Shown here: piece after piece, positions 1-13,100 of the stretch | Numbering within the stretch: the first letter of the stretch is position 1 | Layout of the letters: every line of letters begins with the position of its first letter | Source: Corallium rubrum | Lineage: Eukaryota > Cnidaria > Anthozoa > Scleralcyonacea > Coralliidae | NCBI GenBank assembly: GCA_964035015.1 | Contig: OZ036011.1 | Coordinates: 11,767,394 to 11,831,393 of the forward strand | Length of the DNA stretch: 64,000 nucleotides | Reading direction: 5' to 3' | Notes under the pieces: generated by a model | What the model was told of the DNA's origin: nothing | The model's input: only the letters and a program-made list of their open reading frames with translations | The model's database searches: none | Position numbers and translations under genes: made by a program

Positions 1-180
1 CTACCTGACCGTCCGACTACTTGACCGTCCGACTGCCTGACCGTCCGACTAACTGACCGTCCGACTACCTGACCGCCCGACTGCCTGACCGTCCGACTAA
101 CTGACCGTCCGAATGCCTGACCGTCCGACTACCTGACCGCCCGACTGCCTGACCGTCCGACTGCATGACCGCCCGACTGC
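1..180. repeat. 16-bp minisatellite
   Basis: About eleven head-to-tail copies of a 16-bp unit (consensus CTGACCGTCCGACTRC) start at the window edge, so the array probably continues to the left. Copies differ by single changes (CCGTCC/CCGCCC, CTAC/CTGC/CTAA). It lies downstream of exon 344-522 of the minus-strand exchanger, in its next intron. A short CATTC-type simple repeat follows at about 245-310. Confidence 0.95.
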
Positions 181-343
181 AGGTGAAATAGTTTTGAGTG
201 GCATACAAGAATCCGACCCCAAAGACTAGGACGACCATTTTGTGTCATTTCCATTCCATTCCATGACACTTCCATTTCACTTCATTCCATTCCATATCAT
301 TCCATCCATTCTATTCGTCTTTAGTAAGACTAAAATAATTTAC

Positions 344-1998
344 CTTCCACGGGAACGTAATAAAATGCATGAAGTAATCCAAGGACGTGGCGTTTTCTAC
401 ATCTCCTCCATTCACGGACATAGCATTCCTAAACTGCTGTGCCCATGTTTCGGACCCAAATTTCATGCGTTTTAAATTAAGATGTGTGAGGCTAACCACG
501 CGATCAAAGATTTTCTTGTACTCTGAAAATAAAACACAAAACCATTGAAAGGAATGAAACGATTCGTCATTTGGGGCAAATGAATGCCTGAATAAATCTT
601 CAGACCTTTTTCTCAACCCCTCGACAATGTCCCTGGGAACGAGTCAACTCTGCTAAACCATAGCTGCTGCTGTCATGACCTCTACTCTGTACATGGCGAG
701 TTCCCGGTCACCAAGTTCAAAACTTACCATCGTCATTCACTATGGTAACAATAGTTCTCTGTAATCGCCCCAGGGTCGCTCCTCCGGTCGGATTTCTTAA
801 CTCTACGACAAAAGACTCGTCTTTTTCAAACTGTTTGTCATCAGTTATCTCGATGTCTACAGATTTAATTTGTTCCCCATGTTCAAAAGTGATGGTTCCA
901 GTTCCTCCTACATAATCTTTTCCATTAATGGCGGATTGATCTTTGGTTGTCCAAGTTACTGTTACTGTACCATCAGTACCTTTCGTTCGTTCAAGAACTA
1001 AACTAGTTTTACCAATACTTTCTTTCACAACATAACTCGGTTTTTGAAAGGCAATAATACCAGGTTCTATAAATCAAGACAAATATATTAGCATGTTCGT
1101 GTACGTCGTACATAATGTCTGCTACAGGTCTGTTAATAACATTTTAAAAAGTCAGTTTTCCATAGTCTTGCAAATGTCTACGGTATCTACCTACCATCAT
1201 CATTAATAATGGTTACTTCTGTAATACTTTGATGTCCAATTTGAACACTTTTATCTGAAGCATCATAAGACGAGAGTTTTACAAAAAATACTTCATCTTC
1301 TTCCCATTCATTATCGTCAATAATCTCAATAGTAATATGTTTGATTGTCTCTTCAGGTTTAAATACCAGTGTATCCTTCTTGGCTATGTAATCCGTTTCC
1401 GCAAACGCAGTTCCATCAATCGTTTCAAAACTTGAAAACAAGAATTTTCATAATTTATAAGATATAAGGTAGAGAAATAATCTAGAAAGACAGACCTGAA
1501 CATAAAGTATAGAATAAAATACTAATTTCTCTCACAAGGTTAAGCCATGATTAATTTGTGTCTTACTTAACAACTGCTGGTATTTTAATATTTCCAGTTC
1601 GTATGATTGCTATTTTCACCAGTTTTGCACTTTCTAAAACTGCGCACTTAGGAGATGCAAATTCCACGAACGTTTTAGGAGGTTCTAGTGGAGGAAAATA
1701 ATTTAACGTCAATTGTAACAAAACACTTGCTGTGAAGGAAGGAAAGAAGGAAGGAAGGAAGGAAGGAAGGAAGGAAGGAAGGAAGGAAGGAAGGAAGGAA
1801 GGAAGGAAGGAAGGAAGGAAGGAAGGAAGGAAGGAAGGAAGGAAGGAAGGAAGGAAGGAAGGAACGAAGGAAGGAAGGAAGGAAGGAAGGAACGAAGGAA
1901 GGAACGAAGGAAGGATTAAGGAAGGAAGGAAGGAAGGAAGGAAGGAAGGAAGGAAGGAAGGAAGGAAGGAAGGAAGGAAGGAAGGAAGGAAGGAAGGA

Positions 1999-2081
<83 letters not shown>

Positions 2082-5000
2082 GAGGAAGGAAGAAGGAAGG
2101 AAGGAAGGAAGGAAGGAAGGAAGGAAGGAAGGAAGGAAGGAAGGAAGGAAGGAAGGAAGGAAGGAAGGAGGAAGAAAATAATTTAGGTCACACCTGCAAT
2201 CGTAGAACGAAATTGTGAAAGAGCTCCTGATGAAAATCCAACTTCGCTTAGTTCATCATAAGCCTGCAATATTAAAAGATATAAATAACGTCATTTCAAT
2301 TCTTTATGTATTAAAAAAATATCTCTGACGTCAAATACGAAATATGATGCATGACAGTAGTTATAAAAGTCCATTGTTGGGTTTAGGATCCACCAATTAG
2401 ACATTAACTTAGACCATTGCTGATTACTTTTTCAACGTCAAATTCAGAGAACTGTCATGGAGATTAATTTACTAATGCCTTAATGCCTAAAGTGCCTTAA
2501 TTATGAGCCTACAGAGTGGTCGATAAAGATTTACTAAGCGAATTGAAGGTTTGGAAGAGTTGTCATACAAAGAGAGGCTGTCAAGACTAGCTTGGCCTAA
2601 CTACATTGTTAGAACGGCGTGCTCGCGGGGATTTGATTGAAACTTTTAAAATTACGAACGGCCTAGTGCATTATGGAGATGGATTTTTTCGCCACTCAAG
2701 ATCAGGAAGAAATCTGTTACATACAACAAGCTATAAGCGTGGGAAGAGTGTAGATATGTTTAAACAGAGAGTAATTAAGTACTGGAATATGTTGCCAAGC
2801 GAAGTAAAAGAGGCAACTTCGGTAAACGATTTTAAAACAAAATTAGAATATTACAAACAGATAAATCACTGCAGAGACAATATAAATGGATATTGGGAAC
2901 TGTCAGATGAAATTTTTAAAAGAATATAGGTATTTTTTAACTGAATTTGATAAAATCATGTTATATTAGAGATGCCCAGGGAGGCATAATTATTAAAGTT
3001 GAAGTTAAGTTACTAAATCTTGCAAAGTTTAAAAATCGTGTCAAGTGATAATTTCTAATCCTAAATTATCGCATTACTACAAATTATGATAGCTTGTAAT
3101 GCTGCATTACGTCTTACTCTACTCTTTACTCACCTCGTGTAAGTGACCTGACATTTTAGGCAGTAATTTTTTCCCTCCACCAATTCCTCTCAAAGCTCCA
3201 ACGCGGTAATATCCATAGTTCTTAGGTTGCTTGGCTTGTATACGCAAAGCAACTAGTTTAGCTCGCTCTTCTTCGGTGAGTTCGGGATTTTGACTTAGTT
3301 CCTAAAAAAGGAAGAACATTTATTACAAGCAAGGAAAGCTAAAAAATCAGAGTTTATGCCAACTCGTTATATGTTCGTGTTTTTAGACAATCGTAGAACA
3401 CTCGTTTGGGCCTGACTGTATACAATGACAGTAATTATTGGACATTTACAATTGAACTTGGTGCCAGAAAAATGCGATAAATCTACATTTCAAGACTCAA
3501 TTAAAACAAACTCCAACTTATCATCCAACCTCTCAACCAACCTCTCAACCTAGTAACCTCTCAACATTTTTCGCGCGGTAAGGGTTAAGCATGTACGAGA
3601 TATAGAATTAAGTTGTATTTTTTGCGCTGTTTGCAGCAAAGTCATTCCATTATTTATATTACAACTAAATGTTTGTTTTCTATTAAAAAAATTAACAATT
3701 CTTGTCCACAATTTATCAGTTTAGTTCCGCACATGCATACAATATTAAACCGATCAAAATTTTTAAGAATTGGGTGTTAATTAATCCAATATATTTTGAC
3801 CAATATAAACATTGAGAAGCTTCTAAGTCGAGTATGACAAAAAGTGTCAATAAGTTGTTTGTCGTGCATGGGTTGCTATATATGTAACGTAGAGTCTGTG
3901 CCAAATGGAAATCATGCAACTGTCTGTATTTAAATACGGAAATGCATGTACAAACAATTGAAGTTGATCCGTCAATTTCCTCTTAAAAACATACGTTGCA
4001 GATTAAATCACTTAAAACATACAAGATATGCAATCAGATCGACAAAGCAGTGTTAACAAACCTTGATAAAAGAGACAACTTGTGGATCTTGTATAGACGG
4101 CTTAAGGACAGTCGAGTCTTCACCTGCAATAACCATAATATTGACAGTGTACATAATTATGTTAACATAGACAACGCCGACTATACAAGAAGTCGCATGT
4201 ACTTTCAGATTAGAGTTTACAAAGGTTTGGTTTAGCTCTACAGTATAAAAAAAACGTCTGACTATAGCATTCAGAAATTTGTCCCGTCTAAAGCTCATAT
4301 TTTTTTCAGTATTAAAATCTATCAAACGACAGCTTGTACAGCAAGAACTATCTTACAAGTAAATCTTTAATTGCAATGTAAGGTTTGATATACTGCCAAA
4401 ACAGGCCCTTCAGAGAGAACGAAAGGCCTTCTCTCGAAACATTACACTCCTCCGTTCTCTGTTTCGGCTGATATGAAACCTTACTATATTTCGATCACTG
4501 TTGTTTCAACACTGCCTACGCAGCACGCTACTTTTAAATATATATAATTGCAAAAGCAAGATACTCACCTAACTCCAACATACCCACATCACGTGGTTCA
4601 ACTTTAGGAGAACACCCCAATTCTTTGTCAGCCATATAAGCAATAATAACCAAGATAGGAAAAAGTAAGAAAGTGAAAATAGCTTCCCAAAGATCAATAA
4701 CATCTTTACTAGAAACACGTAGTGCTATAACCAACCAGACGTAAGCTAACACTGAACAGACAGCGGTCACTGCAAATACTTTCAATGACTTGATCGTCCT
4801 CACTTCGTTGTTTGGAATAGACATTACACATACACCAGTGATACACAACAAATTGAAAGCAGCGGAACCGACAATTGTACTTGGACCAAGTTTACCGGCT
4901 TGAAAATTTGCGCCGACAATTTCAATGATGGATAATAGAATTTCTGGAGCAGAAGAACCAAGGGCCATTAACGATAAATTAGCGACAGTGTCATTCCAAA

Positions 5001-8000
5001 TTCGCACTTCAACTTCGTCGTAATCATTTTCTGTGCCAGGTTTAGCAACTTTCACAATTTTTACTTTACTTGTAATGGTTTCTATGGCACACATAAATAC
5101 ATCAGCAACGATAGCGACGCCTGTGAAGGACCAGATTAACGCGATAAAATAAAAACACGTTCTTACTGCCTTCGACCACTCGCTTTCGTTGAGTATTGGT
5201 AAAAACAATGTTCCTTCCGATTCCTTGGAGCACTCATAAAGTGTAGCACAAGGCATGGTATACTTTGATCAAAAATTTAAATATATATTTAGGGTTGTAT
5301 AATCTCCAGGTCTTTACAACTCATTCCTAAGCAAACTCCTTCATACAAACCAATTTCGACATCAGATTGCGTTATCACTTCACTAGGAATCCACAAGAGA
5401 AGGGCATGTAGTCTTTTTGCCTTCCAAACTGCACTCAAGTATAGTGTGTATATCTAACCTTGTATTGTTTTAGCGTTGTTAGATACAGATCAATCACTAA
5501 GTTGAGCTGCTAAAATATCGCGACATAAACAGCTAACTGAAGATCTGAACATGGGATTCGTTTGCGTCAGGAACCAAGTTGCCAGGCAACTGAATATTCA
5601 TATTCTAATACAGGTGTACATATAAAGTGTAGTGCATATCTCAAAGTTATTTGATTGAAGTACTCGATTGAAGTGCTTCAAGGATTACTCCGCACCATTT
5701 TCTCACTTTCTTCGACATATATAGAAGCCAGATATCACTATTTCGTTATATTATCCTAATTTAAACTTAAAATATCCATCTTTTTAGTCCAGATAAAGAA
5801 AATACTGCACTATTCATAGTTGTTATTATGATTGTCGTTTCCAAAGTGACATAAATATTCACAATGAATATTTATAAAATATTCATGAAACATGATATTT
5901 AGATGGTTATCCTAATTCTACAATTTGTGCAGAGTAAGATATTTCATAATTATAATAAAAAAACACTAAGCTATTTAAACTAAATAATAAATAATCATAC
6001 GTGAATACAAGTGGAATTTTAGTGAACGAAGTAAAAACATTAAAACTATACACATTATATAGTTGTTCCTCCGAAGCTTAGAATTAGTATAATCCTTTTA
6101 ACAAACAATAAGCAATCAAGTACTTGCTGACAGAAAGGCTGTAAAATGAGAAGAAGAAATTTGACTTGCATCCTCAACTCTCAGTTCAGTTAACTAACGA
6201 TACATATGCATATTATCATTTTACATTGTCAGCTCTGTTATATATGAGTGGATATGAAATAATACACATCTAAACCTGTATTATTTTCATCTATTATATT
6301 CTATATCTCACGCTCTGATTGGTTGGAGTTTGTGCCTTAATCGAAGACTGGATAGGAAACTACAATCGAAATATAGCAAGGTTAGATATACTGCCGAAAC
6401 AGAGAACGTAGGAGTCTAACGTTTAGACTCCTACGTTCTTCAACGTTTCTACATTACCAATTTCAAGTAGCTTCCCTACTATTGTAGATTTCGGATGGCT
6501 CTTCCATTCGTCGTAAAAGTTATTAAATGGCGAGATGTTCCTAGCCATTGAAGACAACCACGGTTTCTTCTTATAGAATTTCCTTAGATGGCTACGAAAC
6601 ACTCGATGAAGAACAGCGAAGGTGTTCTCTTCTTAGTTTGGCCTTCCCACAGAATTTCAACAAATATTAGTTTATATCGGACATAAAATAATCAACATTT
6701 GTCGGAGCTCACAAAAACGTGTCCGACCGCCATGACTAATATGCTATATAGAGGCCTTAGCTCTGACGAAGGGCCTCTGCTCGAAACGTTAGACTCCTAC
6801 GTTCTCTGTTTCGGCAGTATATCTAACCTTACTATATTTCGATTGTTGTTTCTACACTGCCTACGCAGCACGCTACTTTCATTACACTATTTGGATAGAA
6901 AACTAGTTGGCGTCAGCAAGGCCACACGCGAACAATCCCGCAACGCGAAGGCACAGACTTACTGTACAAGTTATGAACACAATTACTTGACAAACTGCAA
7001 GATAGCTGGTGCATGGATGGTTGGAAAAGATGAACGAATAAAGACCCAAGATTTTAAACATCCTACACATTAATTAAAACTTCACCACCAATACGAGAAT
7101 AAAGAGACCTCGAAGCATATTGAAAACCTCAGTAAAACAATTTTCTTATACCCAAAACTCAACAAAAGGTTGCCAGTAATTTCCGAAAAGACATAAGTGT
7201 CAAAGAAAGTATTGCCATACAAACTTCATTCAACTAATATTATAATTATAACCACAAGAACCATGTGCGCATGCGGAAATATAGATATAATAATAAGTCC
7301 AGCAAAGAGTGAGTTAAGCCGGTTTTCCACTAGGCGACTTTTTTCGCGCGAAGCGACTTTTTCTTTTGTCTCATGAGCTCTGAGCTGGAACTAATCAGAA
7401 ATCTATTGAATTCGAACAAAAGAAAGTCGCTTCGCGCGAAAAAAATCGCCTAGTGGAAAACCGGCTTAAGACTGTTTATTTAAATCTGGTCACCCGCTAC
7501 ATATGTACTTTACATAATAATAAAACTGTAGAATGAAATGTTTGCAAAGACGTAACTGGCCATGGTTTGCTTCACCTGGCAACAAGATTCAGACAAGTGA
7601 GGAAAAGTAAGAGATCTCAGTTCGACTGGAACTACAGAAGAATTCTGAAATGAAAAGGTCACCACAAGTGGCAAGGTATAGATATATGTTAAAGATAGTT
7701 GTTATCATTGTATTATTGTATAATTCATATTATGCATGAGTCATCGGGATAAGCAATGTCAATTTAACACACTGCAACTAAAAGATCAGTGTATTATCGT
7801 CAGACATGAGGTTAACCAAGCAAGCTGTTAGTTCACACAGAGACTCTAAAGCTCACAACGCAAGACAGACTGAAGCAACAAAATATTGTTCTGATATTAT
7901 AATTAATGACTAATGTATTTAATTTTGTTTATAACTAGTTCAAAGATATTGTGTCTTAAAATAGCATCAGCTAGTCTTAGAGAGAAGCACAGTGCGAATA

Positions 8001-8583
8001 CTATATCTAATTGCTGGTATAGAATTTAATACAAGCAATGCATTATACGTCTGTGACTGAGATTGGTTTTATTACAATCTTCGACACACAGTTTTCTAAA
8101 CACACCAAGGAAAGATTACAACTAGTATTTTCAGAAAACTTGTAACATGTTTTCTTCATCATTTCCCAAACATCGCTCTCATGATCGATACAAAACTGCT
8201 TTTAAAAACTTGCCGTCAGTCTTCTAACTATATCATTGATACTGTTCGAGGACGTTCAGGATGAATGATTTTTTAAAAAAGAATTTCAGAAATTAATGCA
8301 CCATATGAATAATGGGGAACGTAATTAAAATAAATGGCTTTATGTGTGATTACAATAAAACGCTACATTTGGAGTCACAAACATCGCTTGCTGTCGATTT
8401 CGCACGAACGAACGAACAGACAATTGAATGGAAAAACGAACAGGCAAAATATAAGGCGCTCATGCTAACTTGTGACTCGTAATTACGCCGCATCGCCAAT
8501 TTCGTGTCAAATACACAGCATGCAGCAACAAATACCACCATACCAAGTATAAAGGCAGAGTTTCGTTCTACGTACACTGACAT
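344..8583 (-). CDS. NCX: Sodium/calcium exchanger (SLC8/NCX family), 3' part off the left edge
   Basis: Plasma-membrane Na+/Ca2+ antiporter. Exons in transcript order: 8583-8470, 5262-4569, 4123-4062, 3301-3134, 2263-2194, 1684-1567, 1430-1195, 1066-728, 522-344. All junctions are GT-AG and in phase, giving 1980 nt (660 codons). Exon 1 encodes a hydrophobic signal segment (about residues 9-27); exon 2 has the Cys-rich extracellular start, TM helices and the alpha-1 repeat with ALGSSAPE and [12 protein letters not shown] (about residues 135-175). The cytoplasmic loop follows, then two Calx-beta domains ending NDDG (exons 1430-1195 and 1066-728), which in this family bind regulatory Ca2+. The last visible exon has the conserved WAQQF...DYFMHF segment before the C-terminal membrane half. 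The alpha-2 repeat must lie beyond position 1. Exon 1 is the least certain: it rests on phase match and signal character. The family is near certain. Confidence 0.93.
1731..2177. repeat. (GGAA)n / (GAAA)n microsatellite
   Basis: Tetranucleotide run of GGAA units with an internal GAAA block at about 1998-2080 and a few GGAAC variants. It fills nearly all of the exchanger intron between exons 2263-2194 and 1684-1567. On the transcribed strand it reads TTCC, so the intron is almost pure pyrimidine. Its open frames are a by-product of the repeat. Confidence 0.98.
2532..3015 (+). mobile_element. 3' fragment of a non-LTR retrotransposon (LINE)
   Basis: Encodes the tail that follows the reverse transcriptase in CR1/jockey-like LINEs: [10 protein letters not shown], then [19 protein letters not shown], then [16 protein letters not shown] and [12 protein letters not shown], ending with TAG near 2929. 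One frameshift just before the CTTGGCC at about 2588 separates the first motif from the rest. The 5' part is missing, as is usual for LINE insertions. The short 3' tail ends in a TTAAAG/TTGAAG-like repeat near 2990-3015. It lies antisense in an exchanger intron. Confidence 0.8.
4382..4540 (+). repeat. Dispersed repeat with GAAAC core motif (diverged copy)
   Basis: Shares blocks with the copies at 6750-6885 and 28895-29115: a ...CTCGAAAC... core, then GTTCTCTGTTTCGGC, an ACCTTACTATATTTCGAT block, and an ACACTGCCTACGCAGCACGC end. It is more diverged than the copy at 6750. Class unknown; no coding capacity. Confidence 0.7.
6750..6885 (+). repeat. Dispersed repeat with CTGACGA...GAAAC core
   Basis: The best single-orientation copy of a family also at 4382, 27027 and 28895. 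The core CTGACGA (6763) is followed by a short GGGC/GCTC stem and GAAACGTTAG, then TTCTCTGTTTCGGCAG, TATATCTAACCTTACTATA and a CACTGCCTACGCAGCACGCT end. Non-coding. The core resembles that of a hammerhead ribozyme (see findings). Confidence 0.8.
7318..7465. mobile_element. TTAA-flanked foldback MITE, 148 bp
   Basis: Near-perfect inverted arms starting GCCGGTTTTCCACTAGGCGA and ending with the complement, both flanked by TTAA (7314-7317 and 7466-7469). The TTAA duplication fits a piggyBac-type or similar TTAA-targeting transposase acting in trans. No ORF. Confidence 0.88.
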
Positions 8584-8638
8584 CTATATACATTAGTTAG
8601 CCATATTGTTGTTGTTTTTCAATGTTTTTTATTTTAGA

Positions 8639-9838
8639 TGCGATTCTGAAAGAACTGAGGCTGGAAACGATTGCTCAAACAGCAAAGCTCGATGTCTCGT
8701 TAACAGTTTTGCCATAAATATTTTACAAAACTTAACCAAAGATAACTATGTGTTAGCTACAGCAAGCCTTTCTTTACTCTTGGCTATGGCCGAAGCTGCT
8801 ACAATTGACGACAGATTTTGTAAAACTGAAGACGTCGGAGAAGACGACATGACAGTTCACGAAGCAATGCAGTACACACTTCGCCTTGTAGAAGGAAAGA
8901 ATGATTTGACTGGAAACGAAGCGATTTTGTTTCAGAATATTTGGATACGAAAAGAAAGAACACTGAGTACAAAAGCACGTAGCTTACTTGCTAAATATTA
9001 CTGCTGTGAAGCAAACACACTACCGGTAAATAATAATAATAATATTCATGAACGTAAACTGAAGAAAAAACTGAATAAACTAGACGTTACAGGTAGATTT
9101 CATGAACATTTTCAGACAGCAAATTTCCAGAATATTTCAACACAAGAAATGTTCTTAACAACAGCAGTTCATATTGCAATGACCTGGAGAGAACCATTCT
9201 CAAGTCATCTCACAAGAAAATCCCAATTCCATATTTCTGATCACGAGGTTGTTCACGTGAACTTCATGACACACAGGATTGGATTATCGTGTATCTCTGA
9301 TGACGTCATCCAAGCAACAGTGCTCCAACTGCCACTAACTGCGCATAACATGTGTATGTTGTTTTATCTACCGTATGAAAAAAATGGGCTTGAATTCTTG
9401 GAGAAGAATTTAACAGAAGAAAGTTTCAGTAAGGTTCTTAGCAAGTTACAGAGCACAAAACCAAAACCTGTGAATATTTCTATTCCAAAATTCAGCTTGT
9501 TAGAAAATGATCATCTCTCGAAAGATGTTCTTGAAAGCGTAACCAAAGCTTCAAAATGTGAAATATTTCACACCATGATGTTAGTGGCAAATGAACAAGG
9601 ACTTAATGTCCCACTAACATCTAGTCACCAAGCTACAACGATTGGACCAGCAGTGCATGATGGGCTACGATGGACGCAGTTTACAGCCAATCATCCATTT
9701 CTCTTCATGTTAGTCGATCAACGCAGCAAACTCATCTTCATTACAGGGAAAGTTTCTCAACCACATATGAACCAGGAGATAAACGAAAAGTTTTATACTT
9801 GTCATAATAAACCAAAAAGAAATTGGCGCTGCTTTTAA
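8639..9838 (+). CDS. Serpin-family protein, large 3' exon, probably non-inhibitory
   Basis: 399 codons from a strong acceptor (long T-rich tract, then TTTTAG at 8638) to TAA. The first exon(s) lie upstream and were not found. Serpin landmarks: a buried N-terminal helix region (SFAINILQNL), a breach/shutter stretch at FLTTAVHIAMTWREPF, an FMTHR block, a strand at VNISIPKFSL, and the C-terminal NHPFLFMLVD plus FITGKVSQP. The hinge of the reactive loop, normally an E-x-G-T-x-A-A-A run of small residues, reads NEQGLNVPLTSS. That bulky hinge argues against inhibitory loop insertion (inference from family rules). A Cys-containing tail (FYTCHNKPKRNWRCF) follows. It is convergent with the fucosidase, with 324 bp between stop codons. 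Confidence 0.82.
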   Translation, partial: CDSERTEAGNDCSNSKARCLVNSFAINILQNLTKDNYVLATASLSLLLAMAEAATIDDRFCKTEDVGEDDMTVHEAMQYTLRLVEGKNDLTGNEAILFQNIWIRKERTLSTKARSLLAKYYCCEANTLPVNNNNNIHERKLKKKLNKLDVTGRFHEHFQTANFQNISTQEMFLTTAVHIAMTWREPFSSHLTRKSQFHISDHEVVHVNFMTHRIGLSCISDDVIQATVLQLPLTAHNMCMLFYLPYEKNGLEFLEKNLTEESFSKVLSKLQSTKPKPVNISIPKFSLLENDHLSKDVLESVTKASKCEIFHTMMLVANEQGLNVPLTSSHQATTIGPAVHDGLRWTQFTANHPFLFMLVDQRSKLIFITGKVSQPHMNQEINEKFYTCHNKPKRNWRCF

Positions 9839-10162
9839 AACTTTTATTATCATTAACATAAGTTTACTATTTATTCCAGAACTAAATAATTTCAACAACG
9901 TTCAACTGAGCTTAATTAGAGTTAATGTTTAAATTGGTATTTTCTTATCTCAACATAGAAATGTTAGAAAGCAAGCCATATTAATGGTTCAACCTACAAT
10001 TTACATCTATTTACATCTACTTTTCAAATTACCCCTAGACATCACGTCTTTAATTAACTAGATAATTAATTAATTAGAACGACTTACCTATACCAATTGC
10101 ATGAATTAAGTACTACCGCAAAAAATCAAGTTGAAATCAGCTACAGTAGGATATGTTTTAAT

Positions 10163-13100
10163 TTATGCAACATTTGTAAGTTCAAATACCCATGCCCACT
10201 GAGATGGGATTTGTGTGACAGGAACATTTGGCATTTCAATAATAATTCCTTTTTTCTCGGCTCCAGTCTTCCAATTAATATCCACATCCAATCCAAGCAT
10301 AGCAACGGTAGTTTTAAAACTAGCAGTAGGAGAATCTAATTCTAATGTTCCATCTGTAGGCCACTGCAGCACAATGGCATAAACATTGCCAGATTTTGAA
10401 GTGTACCTAAAACATGAAACACATCATGTATTTTGTTTCAAATGCATTAACCTAAGTCATACGTATATTTGCTAAAAGATTGCACGATAAATGTACATAT
10501 AATTAAAATGGTTGAATACGGAATTAATCTCTTATGTTTGTAAATGTACAATCACGACATTTCGCTCTGATGAAGGGCCCCGCTAGAAACGTCAGTTTTC
10601 CGTGACTATATATACAGTACTATTAGAAATCTCAGCAGTTTACCATCTTTTCACTACGTTCAGCACTCTACGTTTTTACATATCAAAATACCTATTTACA
10701 GTATTTTATATCATGTTGTATAATATCAAACTATACTGAGTTAGTGAAAACATCTTACCAGATTCCTTTGGTGGTTGTTTCATTCTGAGCTCGCCAAGGT
10801 TTTGAGGCATAGATAGCTTCACCATTCACTTTCAACCAGCTTCCCATTTGTGTGAGACGTTCTTGAAATAATGGTATAATACGACCATCATGAGTTGGAC
10901 CAACGTTCATTAACATATTTCCACCACAACTTAACAAGAAAAAACATCGATTCAATATTTTATAAAATGTAGACGTCGCGCTACGTTGTAAGACGTTAAG
11001 CTACATCATGACACATTATAAGTATAAGCTACGTTATAAGACATTACGCTACGTTCTACGACATTTATACGCTATGTTATAAGGTGTTGCGCTACGTTAT
11101 AAGACATTATGTTATAAGACATTATGCTACATTATAGGAAATATTTGCAAGCGAATAGAATTTTTATGTCTTCCATCGGTCCGGTTTATATTGTAATTGA
11201 GAATGTAAATAACGCAAACTTATTAATGAGAACTAACATGACCTAAAGGCAAAGAGGTGGTCTGTCTTTACAAATGGTAAAGATCTAATTACAGCTACCT
11301 CCTATAGGGCTTAAGCTGTTATATAGGTATCACATTCAAGAGTGCAGTCTCAGTAACCGCCGCTCTTCGCAAAGACAGGTATAGACGAACGATTTCAATT
11401 TGATTTTTAAACCTTCAAGTTGGTTTTGGTGTTCTTCGTCTTCAAGGTAAGAGTTGTTTTGAATTTTACGTTACTATGCTGTTCAGCGTTCTTTATTGTT
11501 TTACCAAGGCAAAGGTGTCTAGTCATGCGCTTATCTTTAGCTTTATGCTAATTTACATTCAGGCAAAAAACGTTTATAACTTGCCTACTGAACATGCTGT
11601 CTAGTATATTTGTGCGCATCTCTCCGTTTTACTTAAGTCCTTTGCCAACTATTCAGTACTGACTTTTTGCCCGTCACAAGCTACACAGAGAAGTTCGAAG
11701 TTGAGTTACATTATATTGCCTGTGTCGTTGTGCATAAATTATGATAACATATCTTTTGTGTGCGTATTGGACGTTTTGGCGCGATCTAGCGGGATTTTCC
11801 TTGCTGGTCACTGAATTAAATTCGTCGCATAAAACGAATTCGAGTTTACGTCGACTAGTCGACGAAGCTAACTATGAATTAAATTCGTCTGAATGAAATG
11901 CAACGGATAAATCAGGCCTAATCCTTGGCTTAATACAGTTTACACTGATATGAAACTACTAATTAAGAGTCAAATATCTACATTTGGCTTGTACTCATCA
12001 CGCTTTTCGGTTATCATTGTTCGCACCTCTCCGCTTCTGAAAATAATTGCTATTTTCGCCAAGTAAATAGTTATCTGCTCTATATGAAGTCACAAGCTAC
12101 TGGAGTAAGTTCGTATGAGGCTATTATAGTATCGTCAAACTAAAGATCGCGACTAGCTGTATTTCCTCCATCCCCAGTTACCGTACGTAATTTTGGTGTT
12201 CGATTGCATACGTATGGGGCTACGAGATTGAACTCTTAAACGCCACAAAATATTCCTTCTTGTATAATACCACGCGGTAGCGGCATTAGGTTTGAATGTT
12301 TCATCCGAAGTGCATGTTGTTATAATAAACACATCCTTCCGACTTTTAGAACCGCGCCAGAATCGCCGTCGACTCAGCGTGGGGTAATCACCTTTTGATA
12401 ATTATCTCTGTTAATTCCCACAATTCTGCTTCTAGTGTTATGAAATATACTATCCGCCCGGCATTGCTCAGCCATTTGGTGTTGCAGGCGCATGGCGATT
12501 TGCAAGCGATGTAATTTTCAAGCTTATACCGCATGGTTAAACCTTGTGAGCTAATCTGTATTTTGCACGCAGTGTTTTTACATTTTTGGTATGTCCGGTT
12601 ACTGATAGGAGTACTCGCCTGTGTGTCAGGGCGGCTTTTCAGTACTGCCACAGTTGATTGGTGTGCAGGATATTTGAGATAAATTAGATTACATCTTAAC
12701 TCTTTCTTGTCCGAATGGGTCTTTAGTATTTTATTCTGGCTAACGCCGTCGATTTTATTCACCTCTGGGGAAGCCCCCGGACAGGAATGAGTTATAAACT
12801 ATCTCTTTAACTCTTTCTTGTCCGAATTGGTCTTTAGTAATTTATTCTGGCTAACGCCAGACGATTTTATTCACCTCTGGGGAAGCCCCTGGACAGGAAT
12901 GAGTTAATATTCAAGAGGCTGCAACAGCGGCGACGTGACAGGTTGGCATTTCTGTGTACAAGAGTGGCCCTCAAAACACTTTTCGATTTCAATTAGCCCT
13001 CTAGGGATCTCTATAGGAAGGGCTCGACTGACTAGCCATATCACTATTAATTTTTGCTTATTAAAGGAAAAAAGCGGCCATATGGTATATTCTATACTAC

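Larger units (their letters stand above)
5263..8469. other. Exchanger intron 1, repeat-bearing
   Basis: 3.2 kb between the signal-peptide exon and the first large exon. It contains a partial inverted repeat copy at 6370-6445, a dispersed repeat copy at 6750-6885 and a foldback element at 7318-7465. Elsewhere it is AT-rich sequence with stops in all frames; I see no gene. Confidence 0.6.

Noticed and set aside
1732-2181. Long Lys/Glu/Gly-rich open frame
   Set aside because: It is a translation of the GGAA/GAAA microsatellite inside an exchanger intron, not a gene.
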